NCBI GenBank assembly: GCA_003511845.1
Contig: DOIV01000339.1
Span: forward strand, 1 to 7,970
Direction of reading: 5' to 3'
DNA from: Flavobacteriaceae bacterium
Lineage (GTDB): Bacteria; Bacteroidota; Bacteroidia; Flavobacteriales; Flavobacteriaceae
DNA length: 7,970 nt
The position numbers and the translations under genes are program-made. Under the pieces are notes generated by a model that saw only the letters and a program-made list of their open reading frames with translations, did not search any database and was not told the DNA's origin. This document shows, in pieces, positions 1-7,646 of the stretch; the first letter of the stretch is position 1, and each line of letters starts with the position of its first letter.

Positions 1-406
1 ATAAACGACATAGAGCCAATAAATCATTATAGACATTATTATTTATACTAAATTTTGAGGAACGTTCATTATTGGCAACATCATAAATATAATATTCGCC
101 GGTTTGAGTAATACTGCTAAAATCAAACCACCATCCTTTATCACCAGATTGGCTGTGGGTAGCACCGCTATTCCAAAAGGTTGGTGCTCCAGAGAAAACT
201 ACTGCATCATTAACTGCATTTCTAAGTTCTAAAGTGCTACTTGGAGTAAAATTTTCCCCTGAATTAAATCCAGTTTGTGGATTGCTAATTACGGCGACTT
301 TTGTGTGATTTGGCTTGTATCCAAACTAATCTACATGGATAAAATTACTGGTTTGTGCTAGTAAATAAAGTGGGTTGAGAATCAAAAGTAATATAATTTT
401 TTTCAT
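1..406 (-). pseudogene. Secreted GH9-type glycoside hydrolase, N-terminal part, interrupted by a premature TAG
   Basis: Reading from the ATG at 406, codons 1-18 give a Sec signal peptide (MKKIILLLILNPLYLLAQ, cleavage probably near LLA-Q). Next comes FIHVD, then TAG at 326-328 (codon 27), then FGYKPNHTKVAVISNP in the same frame. The frame stays open for about 108 more codons to the window edge. The segment after the stop ends in features such as GWWFDFSSITQTGEYYIY and NNNVYNDLLALCRL. This is the pattern of the Ig-like N-terminal domain (CelD_N type) that precedes the catalytic domain in family 9 endoglucanases, which begin with a V-[ND]-Q-x-GY motif. The stop replaces that Gln; CAG to TAG is one transition. 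No second ATG follows the stop inside the window, so re-initiation is not obvious. The catalytic domain lies beyond the left edge, so family membership rests on this domain alone. A sequencing error is possible. Confidence 0.75.
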
Positions 407-426
407 CTCTAAATGGTTTTAAGATT

Positions 427-434
427 CAAAGATA
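427..434 (-). promoter_or_regulatory. Bacteroidota -7 promoter element of the broken GH9 gene
   Basis: TATCTTTG on the minus strand matches the Bacteroidota TAnnTTTG consensus and lies 20 nt before the ATG at 406. No clear TTG is found 17-23 nt upstream, so the -33 half is weak or missing. The same element at the same distance precedes the hydrolase gene at 1399. Confidence 0.55.
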
Positions 435-565
435 AGTGAATTATAAGAATATTTTATTGATGAGAATTATTTAAGTAAAATACTACAGTTTTAATTGAAA
501 AGAATTCCTTAAGGATAGTTTGTTCCAAGAAATTATTTATTATTTTGTTCAAGAGCAGATTTCAA

Positions 566-1399
566 TTACAAAACACCATGTTTTATATACCAAGACTTAA
601 TTCTAGTCAGTACATCAGGTAGGGAAGCAATATTGTGTTTTTTGCCATCATATACCCATATCTCGTTTTCAATACCATTTTCTTCTAGTATATCTGCCAA
701 AAGTTGACCTGCTGCCAATGGAACAACCTTATCCTCTGACCCATGATGGAGTTGATAAGGTGCTGTAATATTGTTTGCTAATTCAGGGCTGATAAACCCA
801 TCGTCAGACCTTGACTCGTCAATACCTCCAGAAGTATGTGAGACAGCTCGTAGCAGGTTTGAATACTTTCCTGCAAGACCACCTGTTACAAATGCTCCAC
901 GACTATGGCCATGGGCAGCTATACGATTCATATCAACAATACCTAAAGAACTTAAAACATCAAAACACTTTCTAGCCCTTGCGATATTGGCATTACTTGC
1001 ACCCAAATCATTACCAAAGCTTCCTGGTGTTTCGTTTTCAATCAATTCTGTACTTGCGTGTGTTAAATTAACTGAAATTGCCACCATGCCCCAATCTCGC
1101 ATACGTTGACCATGATTGGTAGCAATGTTGTTGGCATTTCCTCCTGTTGCATGATTGAGAATCACGGCAGGAAAACCATTTTGAGAGTCTGGTATACCTT
1201 CAGGAACCAAGAGACTACCTTTTAGATTATAAATAGTACCATCAGAATCATCGCCTTGATAAGTCCAAGTAGCACCTTCTGCACTTTTAGGGTCTCCTGT
1301 TATCGTAAGCCCTTTATTGATATTTGGTGTGTCGACATTATCTTTACTACAACTGAAAATAGTTGTAATTGCTAGAAGTAGAAATACTATTTTTTTCAT
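566..1399 (-). CDS. Lipoprotein alpha/beta hydrolase (dienelactone-hydrolase/esterase-like)
   Basis: This 277-residue protein is probably a cell-envelope serine esterase or related hydrolase. It starts with a lipoprotein signal peptide: MKK, a hydrophobic stretch, then the lipobox IFSC with the lipidated Cys at 17, followed by SKDN. The mature part is an alpha/beta hydrolase fold. The oxyanion-hole strand is AVILNHATGG (78-87). The nucleophile elbow is GHSRG with Ser166. The acid is Asp223 in HGSEDKVVP, and the base is His255 in DGKKHN. The triad is complete and in the normal order, so the enzyme should be active. The substrate cannot be read from the sequence. The neighbouring GH9-type gene and the shared promoter layout make a role in carbohydrate ester removal plausible, but this is inference. 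The ATG at 1399 is supported by the signal peptide and by TATCTTTG 20 nt upstream. Confidence 0.85.
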   Translation of the reverse strand: MKKIVFLLLAITTIFSCSKDNVDTPNINKGLTITGDPKSAEGATWTYQGDDSDGTIYNLKGSLLVPEGIPDSQNGFPAVILNHATGGNANNIATNHGQRMRDWGMVAISVNLTHASTELIENETPGSFGNDLGASNANIARARKCFDVLSSLGIVDMNRIAAHGHSRGAFVTGGLAGKYSNLLRAVSHTSGGIDESRSDDGFISPELANNITAPYQLHHGSEDKVVPLAAGQLLADILEENGIENEIWVYDGKKHNIASLPDVLTRIKSWYIKHGVL

Positions 1400-1419
1400 C
1401 TCTAAATGGTTTAAGTTTT

Positions 1420-1427
1420 CAAAGATA
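1420..1427 (-). promoter_or_regulatory. Bacteroidota -7 promoter element of the lipoprotein hydrolase gene
   Basis: TATCTTTG on the minus strand lies 20 nt upstream of the ATG at 1399. The 13 bases next to the ATG are the same as those before the GH9-type gene. No good TTG sits at the usual -33 distance, so an activator may be required; that last point is inference. Confidence 0.55.
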
Positions 1428-1449
1428 AGTAAATTTATACAATATCTTC

Positions 1450-1479
1450 TTGTGCATCATTAGATTAACTGTATTTTTG
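1450..1479 (+). promoter_or_regulatory. Promoter of the SulP transporter gene
   Basis: TTG at 1450-1452 and TATTTTTG at 1472-1479 are separated by 19 nt, a full match to the Bacteroidota -33/-7 promoter form. The -7 element ends 23 nt before the ATG at 1503, so the 5' leader would be short. It is divergent from the hydrolase promoter, with the two -7 elements about 45 bp apart. Confidence 0.65.
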
Positions 1480-1502
1480 CCACTTGTAAAAATCAGAAGA
1501 TT

Positions 1503-3371
1503 ATGGAATTTATCAGAAAAAGAACAAAAAACGCTAAAAATGATATTTTATCAGGTTTAACAGTAGCTTTAGCTTTGGTGCCAGAAGCAGTAGCTTTTGC
1601 TTTTGTTGCGGGTGTAGATCCGTTAGTAGGGTTGTATGCTGCTTTTATGATAGGGTTAATTACCGCTATTTTTGGAGGTAGACCGGGTATGATTTCTGGT
1701 GCAACTGGTGCCTTGGCAGTTGTGATGGTTGCTTTAGTGGCTAAAGGAAACTCCATGGGAGCTGAAAGTGAGAATTTAGGACTGTATTATTTGTTTGCAA
1801 CTGTTATTCTGATGGGAGTCATCCAAATGTTGGCAGGTGTTTTTAAACTAGGTAAGTTTGTGCGATTGATTCCACACCCAGTAATGATGGGCTTTGTAAA
1901 CGGATTGGCAATTGTGATTTTTTTATCACAATTAGGTATGTTTAAAGAGAATGTAAAAGATGCTTTTGGTAATAATAAAATAAACACACATTCTGTTAAA
2001 AAAATAATGGATATTAAAGATGGTAATGTTTACGATATCCATACAGGAAACTTACTTCTGGTCAAAGATAATGACAAGCTACTGTTACCAAATAATAGTA
2101 CAGCTACATATAAGGTAGTTGACAATCAAGTTTTTGATTTAAAGACTAAAAAAGTAAAATTCAATATAGAAAAAGATGCCATTTTTAGTATAGAAAAGAA
2201 AGGAATAGCAAAAGCATTTTTACCAACACCTAAATTGCTATTAATGGTAGGTTTGGTTTTACTAACTATGCTGTTGATGTTTGGTTTGCCTAAAATTTCA
2301 AAGAAAATACCAGACGGATTGGTTGCTATATTAATAGTTTCGGCCATTGTTATCTTCGGAAAATTAGATGTGTCAACCGTTGGGAGCTTTATTAGTGATG
2401 GAGGAGGAGAAGGCTTAAAAGGAGGGTTGCCACAATTTCAGTGGGATATTTTTAGTAAAATTCCATTTACATGGGAAACATTTAAATTCATAGGTCCTTA
2501 TGCATTGATTTTAGCCGCTATTGGGTTGATAGAATCTTTAATGACTTTAAACTTAATAGATGAGCTGACTGATTCTAGAGGGAATTCTAACAGAGAATGT
2601 CTGGCTCAAGGTGGTGCAAATATTGTTACGGGTCTTTTTGGCGGAATGGGTGGTTGTGCTATGATTGGGCAATCATTAATCAATATTAAAGGAGGAGGTA
2701 GAGGTAGACTTTCAGGAATTGTAGCTGCGTTAACCTTATTAGCTTTTATATTATTTGCTTCTGGTTTGATTGAACAAGTACCTATTGCTGCATTGGTTGG
2801 TGTAATGTTTATGGTAGTGATTGGCACTTTTGCTTGGTCTAGTTTTAAAATTTTAAATAAAATTCCTGTTAGTGATGTTATTGTATTGATTACAGTTTCT
2901 GCATTGACCGTAATATTCGATTTGGCAATTGCAGTTATAGCTGGTGTAATTATTAGTGCATTAGTATTCTCTTGGGAAAATGCAAAACGTATTCGTGCTC
3001 GTAAACGTACAAAAGAAGACGGGACTAAAGTTTATGAAATTTGGGGACCTTTGTTTTTTGGAAGCATACAAGCTTTTAATGATAAATTTGATGTGAAAAA
3101 TGACCCAGATGTGATTGAGGTTGATTTTATAGAAGCAAGAATAAGTGATCATTCAGCTATTGAAACCATCTTTAATTTGGTGAATAAATATGAAGCAGCA
3201 GGTAAAACAATCAAATTAAAACATTTAAGTGAAGACTGTAAGGTCTTACTCTATAAGTCGAGTGATCATTTTCATCAAGTAATTGAGGAAGATATTGATG
3301 ATCCGAGATACCACTTGGCTGAAAATCCTGAAAATTTCACTAAAGGATTAAGTGAGTATGAAGGGTTATAG
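1503..3371 (+). CDS. SulP-family inorganic anion transporter with C-terminal STAS domain
   Basis: This 622-residue inner-membrane protein belongs to the SulP/SLC26 family, whose members carry sulfate, bicarbonate or other anions. The order is as follows: N-terminal helices with the family segment starting DILSGLTVALALVPEAVAFA (14-33); the conserved PGMISGATGALAVV (61-74); further helices to about 147; a hydrophilic segment at about 148-240; more helices; the strongly conserved stretch 380-406 (key parts GGCAMIGQS and GGGRGRLSGI); terminal helices to about 490; and a STAS domain at about 508-595 with DFIEARISDHSAIETI. The C-terminal tail is acidic. The hydrophilic segment is longer than I expect for bacterial SulP proteins. 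No carbonic anhydrase or sulfate-assimilation gene lies nearby, so the substrate is undetermined. No Shine-Dalgarno sequence is seen before the ATG, as is usual in this phylum. The gene stands alone, divergent from the hydrolase. Confidence 0.93.
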   Translation: MEFIRKRTKNAKNDILSGLTVALALVPEAVAFAFVAGVDPLVGLYAAFMIGLITAIFGGRPGMISGATGALAVVMVALVAKGNSMGAESENLGLYYLFATVILMGVIQMLAGVFKLGKFVRLIPHPVMMGFVNGLAIVIFLSQLGMFKENVKDAFGNNKINTHSVKKIMDIKDGNVYDIHTGNLLLVKDNDKLLLPNNSTATYKVVDNQVFDLKTKKVKFNIEKDAIFSIEKKGIAKAFLPTPKLLLMVGLVLLTMLLMFGLPKISKKIPDGLVAILIVSAIVIFGKLDVSTVGSFISDGGGEGLKGGLPQFQWDIFSKIPFTWETFKFIGPYALILAAIGLIESLMTLNLIDELTDSRGNSNRECLAQGGANIVTGLFGGMGGCAMIGQSLINIKGGGRGRLSGIVAALTLLAFILFASGLIEQVPIAALVGVMFMVVIGTFAWSSFKILNKIPVSDVIVLITVSALTVIFDLAIAVIAGVIISALVFSWENAKRIRARKRTKEDGTKVYEIWGPLFFGSIQAFNDKFDVKNDPDVIEVDFIEARISDHSAIETIFNLVNKYEAAGKTIKLKHLSEDCKVLLYKSSDHFHQVIEEDIDDPRYHLAENPENFTKGLSEYEGL

Positions 3372-3395
3372 GTTGTTGTGAGGTTGTAATAAGTT

Positions 3396-4208
3396 TTATA
3401 ATGATTTCTTAGCCTTTAATAATTTTTCTAAGATAAATTCTACACCTTGCTCATCATTACTTTTTGTTTCATAGTTGGCAACTTCTTTTACCTTAGGGAT
3501 TGCATTTTTCATAGCATAACTAAAGTGAGCTAATTTCAGCATTTCTAAATCATTATTATAATCGCCAAAAACCACCGTTTCTTCTTTGCTAATTCCTAAT
3601 TTTTCTTGAAGGTGTTTTAATGCATGACCTTTATTAGCATCAGGATGCGATATATCTAACCAATTTTGCTCAGACACTTTAATTAAGAGGTCTTTATCCT
3701 TCAAATAGGAAAAAGTAGGGTAGAGGTACTCTTCGGATGATTCAAAATGATAAACAGCAATTTTTAAAAATTCATCATTTGTAACTTTAGTTAGGTCATC
3801 AACAATTTTATATTTTATATAATATTCATCAAATAGAGAAATAAAATATTCATCTCTAGTTTCTATATAAGCACTATTTTTCCCGCACAATACTGCATAG
3901 CCATAATTAAGTTTTCGTATTAAAGGGATTAGCTGTTGAATTTTTTCATTTGATAGACTAGTAACCATGAACTCTTGATTACCTTGCATTGCAAAACCGC
4001 CATTTTCAGCAATAACAGTGATGTCATCTTTAATGGTTTCTAATTTATGTATAATACTGTGGTACTGTCTTCCACTTGCAGCCACAAAATGAATGTGATT
4101 TTTTAATTCAGAAAACAAGCTGAAAAATTTAGAGCTTACTTCATGTTTAGAGTTCAATAAAGTACCATCCATGTCGGTAACTACTAGTTTTACTTTAGAT
4201 AAATCCAT
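3396..4208 (-). CDS. Cof-type HAD-IIB family phosphatase
   Basis: This 270-residue cytoplasmic protein has all four haloacid dehalogenase motifs. Motif I is DMDGTLL, with nucleophile Asp12 and acid/base Asp14. Motif II is the Ser of AASGR (Ser45). Motif III is Lys193 in NKGHAL. Motif IV is GDYNNDLEML, with Asp216 and Asp220 for Mg2+. The large insert between motifs II and III is the cap expected for the Cof/YidA (HAD-IIB) group, and the length is typical. Members of this group dephosphorylate sugar phosphates, nucleotides or flavin/pyridoxal precursors; the substrate is not predictable here. It converges with the SulP gene, and the two stops lie 24 bp apart with no hairpin terminator between them. 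It has its own promoter immediately upstream. Confidence 0.92.
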   Translation of the reverse strand: MDLSKVKLVVTDMDGTLLNSKHEVSSKFFSLFSELKNHIHFVAASGRQYHSIIHKLETIKDDITVIAENGGFAMQGNQEFMVTSLSNEKIQQLIPLIRKLNYGYAVLCGKNSAYIETRDEYFISLFDEYYIKYKIVDDLTKVTNDEFLKIAVYHFESSEEYLYPTFSYLKDKDLLIKVSEQNWLDISHPDANKGHALKHLQEKLGISKEETVVFGDYNNDLEMLKLAHFSYAMKNAIPKVKEVANYETKSNDEQGVEFILEKLLKAKKSL

Positions 4209-4226
4209 TGTAGGGTTTTAGAAGTA

Positions 4227-4259
4227 CAAAAGTAGGGTTATTTTTTGAAGTGGTTTCAA
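4227..4259 (-). promoter_or_regulatory. Promoter of the HAD phosphatase gene
   Basis: On the minus strand, TTG (4259-4257) is followed after 22 nt by TACTTTTG (4234-4227), matching the Bacteroidota TTG/TAnnTTTG form. The -7 element ends 18 nt before the ATG at 4208, so the 5' leader is short. Confidence 0.55.
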
Positions 4260-4329
4260 GACGTAATAGATTTTCTAATGCATAATGCGGGTTGAACTCT
4301 GAGCAGTAGAAATAGAGACAAATTTTTAC

Positions 4330-4365
4330 AAAAAAAATCCTGAGCGTTAACTCAATATTTTTTTT
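4330..4365 (-). terminator. Intrinsic terminator of the thrS-infC-rpmI-rplT operon
   Basis: Twenty bases after the rplT stop, the minus strand folds into a stem of 15 positions with one mismatch and one G-U pair. The core is TTGAG/CTCAG around the loop TTAACG. The base is eight A residues pairing with eight T residues (4358-4365 with 4330-4337). The T run makes it a standard Rho-independent terminator for the minus strand. The matching A run means it could also stop transcripts coming from the left, although no plus-strand gene ends here. Confidence 0.8.
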
Positions 4366-4385
4366 GTATAAGTAAGAAGATGTGT

Positions 4386-4730
4386 TTATTTTACTTTATC
4401 AACAACAGCTTTAAAAGTTTCAGGATGGTTCATTGCTAAATCAGCAAGAACTTTTCTGTTCAATTCAATATTATTGGCTTTTACTTTACCAATAAATTGA
4501 GAATAAGACATACCGTGCTGGCGTGCACCTGCATTGATACGTAGTATCCATAAACTTCTAAAGTTTCTTTTGTTGTTTTTTCTATCGCGATAAGCATAAG
4601 ACATTGCTTTTTCTACCGCATTTTTGGCTACTGTATAAACGTTTTTACGTCTTCCAAAATAACCTTTTGCTTGTTTTAATATTTTTTTTCTACGAGCTCT
4701 TTTAGCTACTGAGTTTACCGATCTAGGCAT
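4386..4730 (-). CDS. rplT: 50S ribosomal protein L20
   Basis: This 114-residue, very basic protein is ribosomal protein L20, needed early in assembly of the large subunit, where it binds 23S rRNA. It begins [19 protein letters not shown] and contains the family stretches [20 protein letters not shown] and [24 protein letters not shown]. Length and ends are normal for the family. It is the last gene of the operon, 98 nt after rpmI and just before a strong terminator. In other bacteria L20 represses translation of its own operon by binding mRNA; the structured spacer upstream would suit this, but no known L20-binding motif was recognised here. Confidence 0.98.
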   Translation of the reverse strand: MPRSVNSVAKRARRKKILKQAKGYFGRRKNVYTVAKNAVEKAMSYAYRDRKNNKRNFRSLWILRINAGARQHGMSYSQFIGKVKANNIELNRKVLADLAMNHPETFKAVVDKVK

Positions 4731-4793
4731 AATTTTAATTGTTTTTGAGTTGGGCAGGTTCTATTTAACACCGTTTTAAAAGCACCAACACAT

Positions 4794-4834
4794 GGTTAAT
4801 AATTTGATTACCAAATAAACTATTTAGTTTATTT
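4794..4834 (-). repeat. Tandem hairpins in the rpmI-rplT spacer, overlapping the rpmI stop
   Basis: AAATAAACTA and TAGTTTATTT (4813-4822 and 4825-4834) form a perfect 10-bp inverted repeat with a 2-nt centre; in RNA the loop would open to 4 or more nt. The TAA stop of rpmI lies inside it. Directly next to it, GGTAAT and ATTAACC (4812-4794) form a second stem with one bulged base and the loop CAAATT. No T run follows, so it is not a standard terminator. It may be an mRNA-processing, stabilising or regulatory structure between L35 and L20. Confidence 0.5.
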
Positions 4835-5026
4835 TAATTTTAATTGTTTTAAGATATTCATTCTATCAGCTTTATGAACCAATCCAGAATGCGTCAATTT
4901 CAGCTTACGCTTTTTAGATTTTTTAGTCAAAATATGACTCTTAAAAGCATGCTTTCTTTTTATCTTACCAGTACCTGTCAGCTTAAAGCGTTTCTTGGCA
5001 CTAGATTTTGTTTTCATTTTAGGCAT
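4829..5026 (-). CDS. rpmI: 50S ribosomal protein L35
   Basis: This 65-residue, highly basic protein is ribosomal protein L35 of the large subunit. It shows the family start [20 protein letters not shown], then [21 protein letters not shown] and the C-terminal [12 protein letters not shown]. Length is normal. It lies 82 nt after infC and 98 nt before rplT, in the order conserved across bacteria. The first ATG of MPKMKT is chosen because the family usually keeps this N-terminus. AGGAG lies 3 nt upstream of it, which would be 12 nt upstream of the second ATG. Confidence 0.98.
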   Translation of the reverse strand: MPKMKTKSSAKKRFKLTGTGKIKRKHAFKSHILTKKSKKRKLKLTHSGLVHKADRMNILKQLKLK

Positions 5027-5029
5027 TTT

Positions 5030-5034
5030 CTCCT
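5030..5034 (-). promoter_or_regulatory. Shine-Dalgarno-like AGGAG before rpmI
   Basis: The minus strand reads CTAGGAGAAAATG, so AGGAG is only 3 nt from the first ATG of rpmI and 12 nt from the second. I see no comparable purine box before the other genes here, as expected in Bacteroidota. It may be functional or chance. Confidence 0.4.
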
Positions 5035-5076
5035 AGTTTTTATTAATTATCTTACTTATTACTATTTTATCTATAC

Positions 5077-5103
5077 TCTCTTTCCTTCTGAAAGGACAGG
5101 AGA
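5077..5103 (-). repeat. Hairpin in the infC-rpmI spacer
   Basis: On the minus strand CTTTC and GAAAG (5094-5090 and 5084-5080) pair around a 5-nt loop. Outside them TCT and AGA (5103-5101 and 5079-5077) extend the stem across a one-sided bulge. There is no T run. It is a candidate RNA structure between infC and rpmI, with no recognised family. Confidence 0.35.
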
Positions 5104-5108
5104 TAGGC

Positions 5109-5663
5109 TTATTTTTTCTTTGGTGCAATAAACATTGTCATACGTTTACCCTCTAACCTTGGCATTTGTTCAACTTTACCATATTCTTCAAGTTCTTGAG
5201 CCAATCTTAATAATAAAATTTGCCCTTGATCTTTATAAACAATTGAACGACCTTTAAAAAATACATATGCTTTAAGTTTAGCACCGTCGCTTAAAAACTT
5301 AATGGCATGTTTCTTTTTAAATTCATAGTCATGATCATCAGTATTCGGACCAAAACGTATTTCTTTCATTACAACTTTACTTGCTTTAGCTTTTAAAGCT
5401 TTATCACGTTTTTTCTGTTCGTATAAAAACTTTTTATAGTCTATTACTTTACAAACAGGCGGTGATGCCTTCGGAGAAATCTCTACAAGATCAAGTTCTA
5501 GTTCTTCAGCAATCTTTTTTGCTTGTGCTATAGGATAAACTCCTACTTCAACATTGTCTCCAACTAAACGAACTTCTAAAGCTCGAATATGGTTATTAAT
5601 TCTATGAGCATCTTCTTTAATGATCCTCCAAGGCTTTCTGCCTCCTCTTCTCCTGATTGCTAT
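5109..5663 (-). CDS. infC: Translation initiation factor IF-3, apparent ATA start
   Basis: IF-3 binds the 30S subunit, keeps it free of 50S and checks the initiator tRNA-start codon pair. The 184-residue product reads [12 protein letters not shown], then the N-domain with [18 protein letters not shown] and [25 protein letters not shown], the linker [20 protein letters not shown] (72-91), and the C-domain from [19 protein letters not shown] to the basic end. The first in-frame ATG is codon 99, in the C-domain, so it cannot be the true start. An in-frame TAA lies five codons before ATA at 5663-5661, and the family N-terminus AIRRR begins right after that ATA. The ATC two codons later is the only close alternative. 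A rare start fits IF-3 self-control, since IF-3 rejects non-AUG starts. Only 12 nt separate it from the thrS stop. Confidence 0.93.
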   Translation of the reverse strand: MAIRRRGGRKPWRIIKEDAHRINNHIRALEVRLVGDNVEVGVYPIAQAKKIAEELELDLVEISPKASPPVCKVIDYKKFLYEQKKRDKALKAKASKVVMKEIRFGPNTDDHDYEFKKKHAIKFLSDGAKLKAYVFFKGRSIVYKDQGQILLLRLAQELEEYGKVEQMPRLEGKRMTMFIAPKKK

Positions 5664-5675
5664 GGCTGTATAATT

Positions 5676-7625
5676 TTAATTAAACTTATATTGTTGTAAT
5701 GTACTATTTATTTTATTTTTTATTAATGATGAAAAATCTTCAACAGTCATCTTGCCCAAGTCTTCACCTCCATGTCTTCTAACCGAAATAACATCTCCAT
5801 CTTCTTCTTGCTGCCCAATAATAAGCATAAACGGTATCTTTTTCACTTCAGCATCCCTAATTTTCTTACCCGTTTTCTCATTTCTATCATCAATCAGGCC
5901 GCGAATTTCGTGATTTTCTAGCAATTCTAAAACTTTTTCGGTATAATTTTTATATTTCTCACTAATTGGCAGTAAAATAACCTGCTCAGGCGTTAGCCAT
6001 AAAGGGAAATTACCACCAGTATGTTCAAGTAATATCGCAATAAATCGTTCCATAGATCCAAAAGGAGCTCTATGAATCATAATTGGTCTATGTAATTGGT
6101 TGTCAGAACCTTTGTAGGTTAATTCAAAACGTTCAGGTAAAGTATAATCAACCTGTATTGTACCTAACTGCCAGTTTCTACCCAAAGCATCCTTTATCAT
6201 AAAGTCTAATTTCGGACCGTAAAAAGCAGCTTCACCACTTTTTATCACATAATCCAATCCTTTATCTTCTGCAGCATTAATTATTGCTTGCTCAGCTTTC
6301 TCCCAATTTTCAACAGTTCCAATATATTTATCAGGATTGTCTAAATCTCTAACAGAAACTTGAGCCGTATAATTTTCAAAACCTAACGTTTTTAACACAT
6401 ATAAAGACAAGTCAATTACATTTTTAAACTCTTGATCAACCTGATCTGGTGTGCAGAAAATATGAGCATCATCTTGAGTGAAACCTCTAACACGAGTCAG
6501 TCCATGTAACTCACCACTTTGTTCATACCTATATACCGTACCAAATTCAGCAAATCTGATAGGTAAATCTTTATAAGAATAAGGTTTTACATTGTAAATC
6601 TCACAGTGATGCGGACAATTCATAGGTTTTAACAAAAACTCTTCATCCTCTTTAGGCGTGTGGATAGGCTGAAAACTATCTGCACCATATTTTTCATAAT
6701 GACCCGAAGTCACATACAATTCCTTTTGTCCAATATGAGGCGTCATTACCATTTCATAACCTGCCTTTTTCTGAGCTTTCTTTAAAAAGTTCTCTAACCT
6801 CTCACGTAAAGCAGTACCTTTTGGTAGCCATAAAGGTAAACCTTGTCCTACTTTTCTTGAAAAAGCAAACAATTCAAGTTCCTTACCTAATTTTCTATGA
6901 TCACGTTTTTTTGCCTCCTCTAATAATTCTAAATACTCTTTTAAATTCTTTTGCTTCGGAAACGAGATACCATAAACACGAGTCAATTGCTTATTTTTTT
7001 CATCACCACGCCAATAAGCACCTGCAATGCTCATAAGTTTAATTGCTTTTACAATACCAGTATTAGGGATGTGCCCCCCACGACATAAATCAGTAAAATC
7101 AGCATGATCGCAAAATGTAATATCTCCATCAGTTAAATTTTCAATCAATTCAACCTTAAATTCATTATTTCTACCTTTATAATAACTAAGAGCATCTGCT
7201 TTCGACACACTTCTAAGTTTAAATTCAAACTTCTGACGTGCAAACTCAAGCATCTTATCTTCAATTTTCTTAAAGTCATTATCAGAAATGCTTTCCTCAC
7301 CAAAATCCACATCATAATAAAATCCCTTTTCAATCGCAGGTCCAATAGTTAATTTAGCATTCGGATATAAATAAAGAATCGCCTGAGCCAATATATGAGC
7401 AGATGAATGCCAAAAAGCTTTTTTACCTAAATCATCATTCCATGTGTATAATACTAATGACCCATCTTGATTGAGCTCAGTTGAAGTCTCAACAATAGTG
7501 TCATTAAATTTAGCAGAAATTACGTTTCTAGCAAAGCCTTCACTAATGCTTTTAGCAACATCCATCGGTGTACTAAGCTTAGCACATTCTTTAATTGATC
7601 CGTCTGGTAAAGTAATTTTTATCAT
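5676..7625 (-). CDS. thrS: Threonyl-tRNA synthetase
   Basis: The 649-residue cytoplasmic class II enzyme charges tRNA-Thr. The TGS domain (about 1-62) begins [10 protein letters not shown]. The editing domain follows with HSSAH (His73, His77) and LCRGGH (Cys181, His185), which removes mischarged Ser. The catalytic core has motif 2 around [19 protein letters not shown] (Arg366) and motif 3 around [11 protein letters not shown] (Arg527). The expected zinc ligands are present: Cys337 in MNCPHH, His388 in DDAHIF and His518. The anticodon-binding domain runs from about 548 to the end. Length is normal. The frame can be extended upstream to an ATG at 7667, adding [14 protein letters not shown]. That start is rejected because the promoter lies inside this extension and the family starts at MIKITLPDG. 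It is the first gene of the operon. Confidence 0.98.
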   Translation of the reverse strand: MIKITLPDGSIKECAKLSTPMDVAKSISEGFARNVISAKFNDTIVETSTELNQDGSLVLYTWNDDLGKKAFWHSSAHILAQAILYLYPNAKLTIGPAIEKGFYYDVDFGEESISDNDFKKIEDKMLEFARQKFEFKLRSVSKADALSYYKGRNNEFKVELIENLTDGDITFCDHADFTDLCRGGHIPNTGIVKAIKLMSIAGAYWRGDEKNKQLTRVYGISFPKQKNLKEYLELLEEAKKRDHRKLGKELELFAFSRKVGQGLPLWLPKGTALRERLENFLKKAQKKAGYEMVMTPHIGQKELYVTSGHYEKYGADSFQPIHTPKEDEEFLLKPMNCPHHCEIYNVKPYSYKDLPIRFAEFGTVYRYEQSGELHGLTRVRGFTQDDAHIFCTPDQVDQEFKNVIDLSLYVLKTLGFENYTAQVSVRDLDNPDKYIGTVENWEKAEQAIINAAEDKGLDYVIKSGEAAFYGPKLDFMIKDALGRNWQLGTIQVDYTLPERFELTYKGSDNQLHRPIMIHRAPFGSMERFIAILLEHTGGNFPLWLTPEQVILLPISEKYKNYTEKVLELLENHEIRGLIDDRNEKTGKKIRDAEVKKIPFMLIIGQQEEDGDVISVRRHGGEDLGKMTVEDFSSLIKNKINSTLQQYKFN

Positions 7626-7646
7626 TCTATTATATAAATAAGTCTG

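Noticed and set aside
1..406. Recoding of TAG as an amino acid
   Set aside because: TAG is the normal stop of the SulP gene at 3369-3371, so one stop in a secreted enzyme gene is better explained by mutation or error.
506..515. TCCTTAAGGA palindrome downstream of the hydrolase gene
   Set aside because: It is short, has no loop and no T run, and such 10-mers occur by chance in AT-rich DNA.
771..1109. Plus-strand open frame of 112 codons
   Set aside because: It lies antisense within the lipoprotein hydrolase gene, has no recognisable family features, and its composition follows from the gene on the other strand.
3372..3395. Possible terminator between the convergent SulP and HAD genes
   Set aside because: The sequence has only a short direct repeat, GGTTGT twice, and no stem with a T run.
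4780..4797. Tiny open frame ATG TGT TGG TGC TTT TAA in the rpmI-rplT spacer, as a leader peptide
   Set aside because: Five codons with no supporting site; it is more likely part of the untranslated spacer.
4874..5131. Plus-strand open frame of 85 codons
   Set aside because: It is antisense to rpmI and the infC-rpmI spacer, and its product has no recognisable features.
5109..5369. A short IF-3 gene starting at the internal ATG
   Set aside because: This would give only the C-domain, while an intact N-domain and linker are encoded directly upstream in the same frame.
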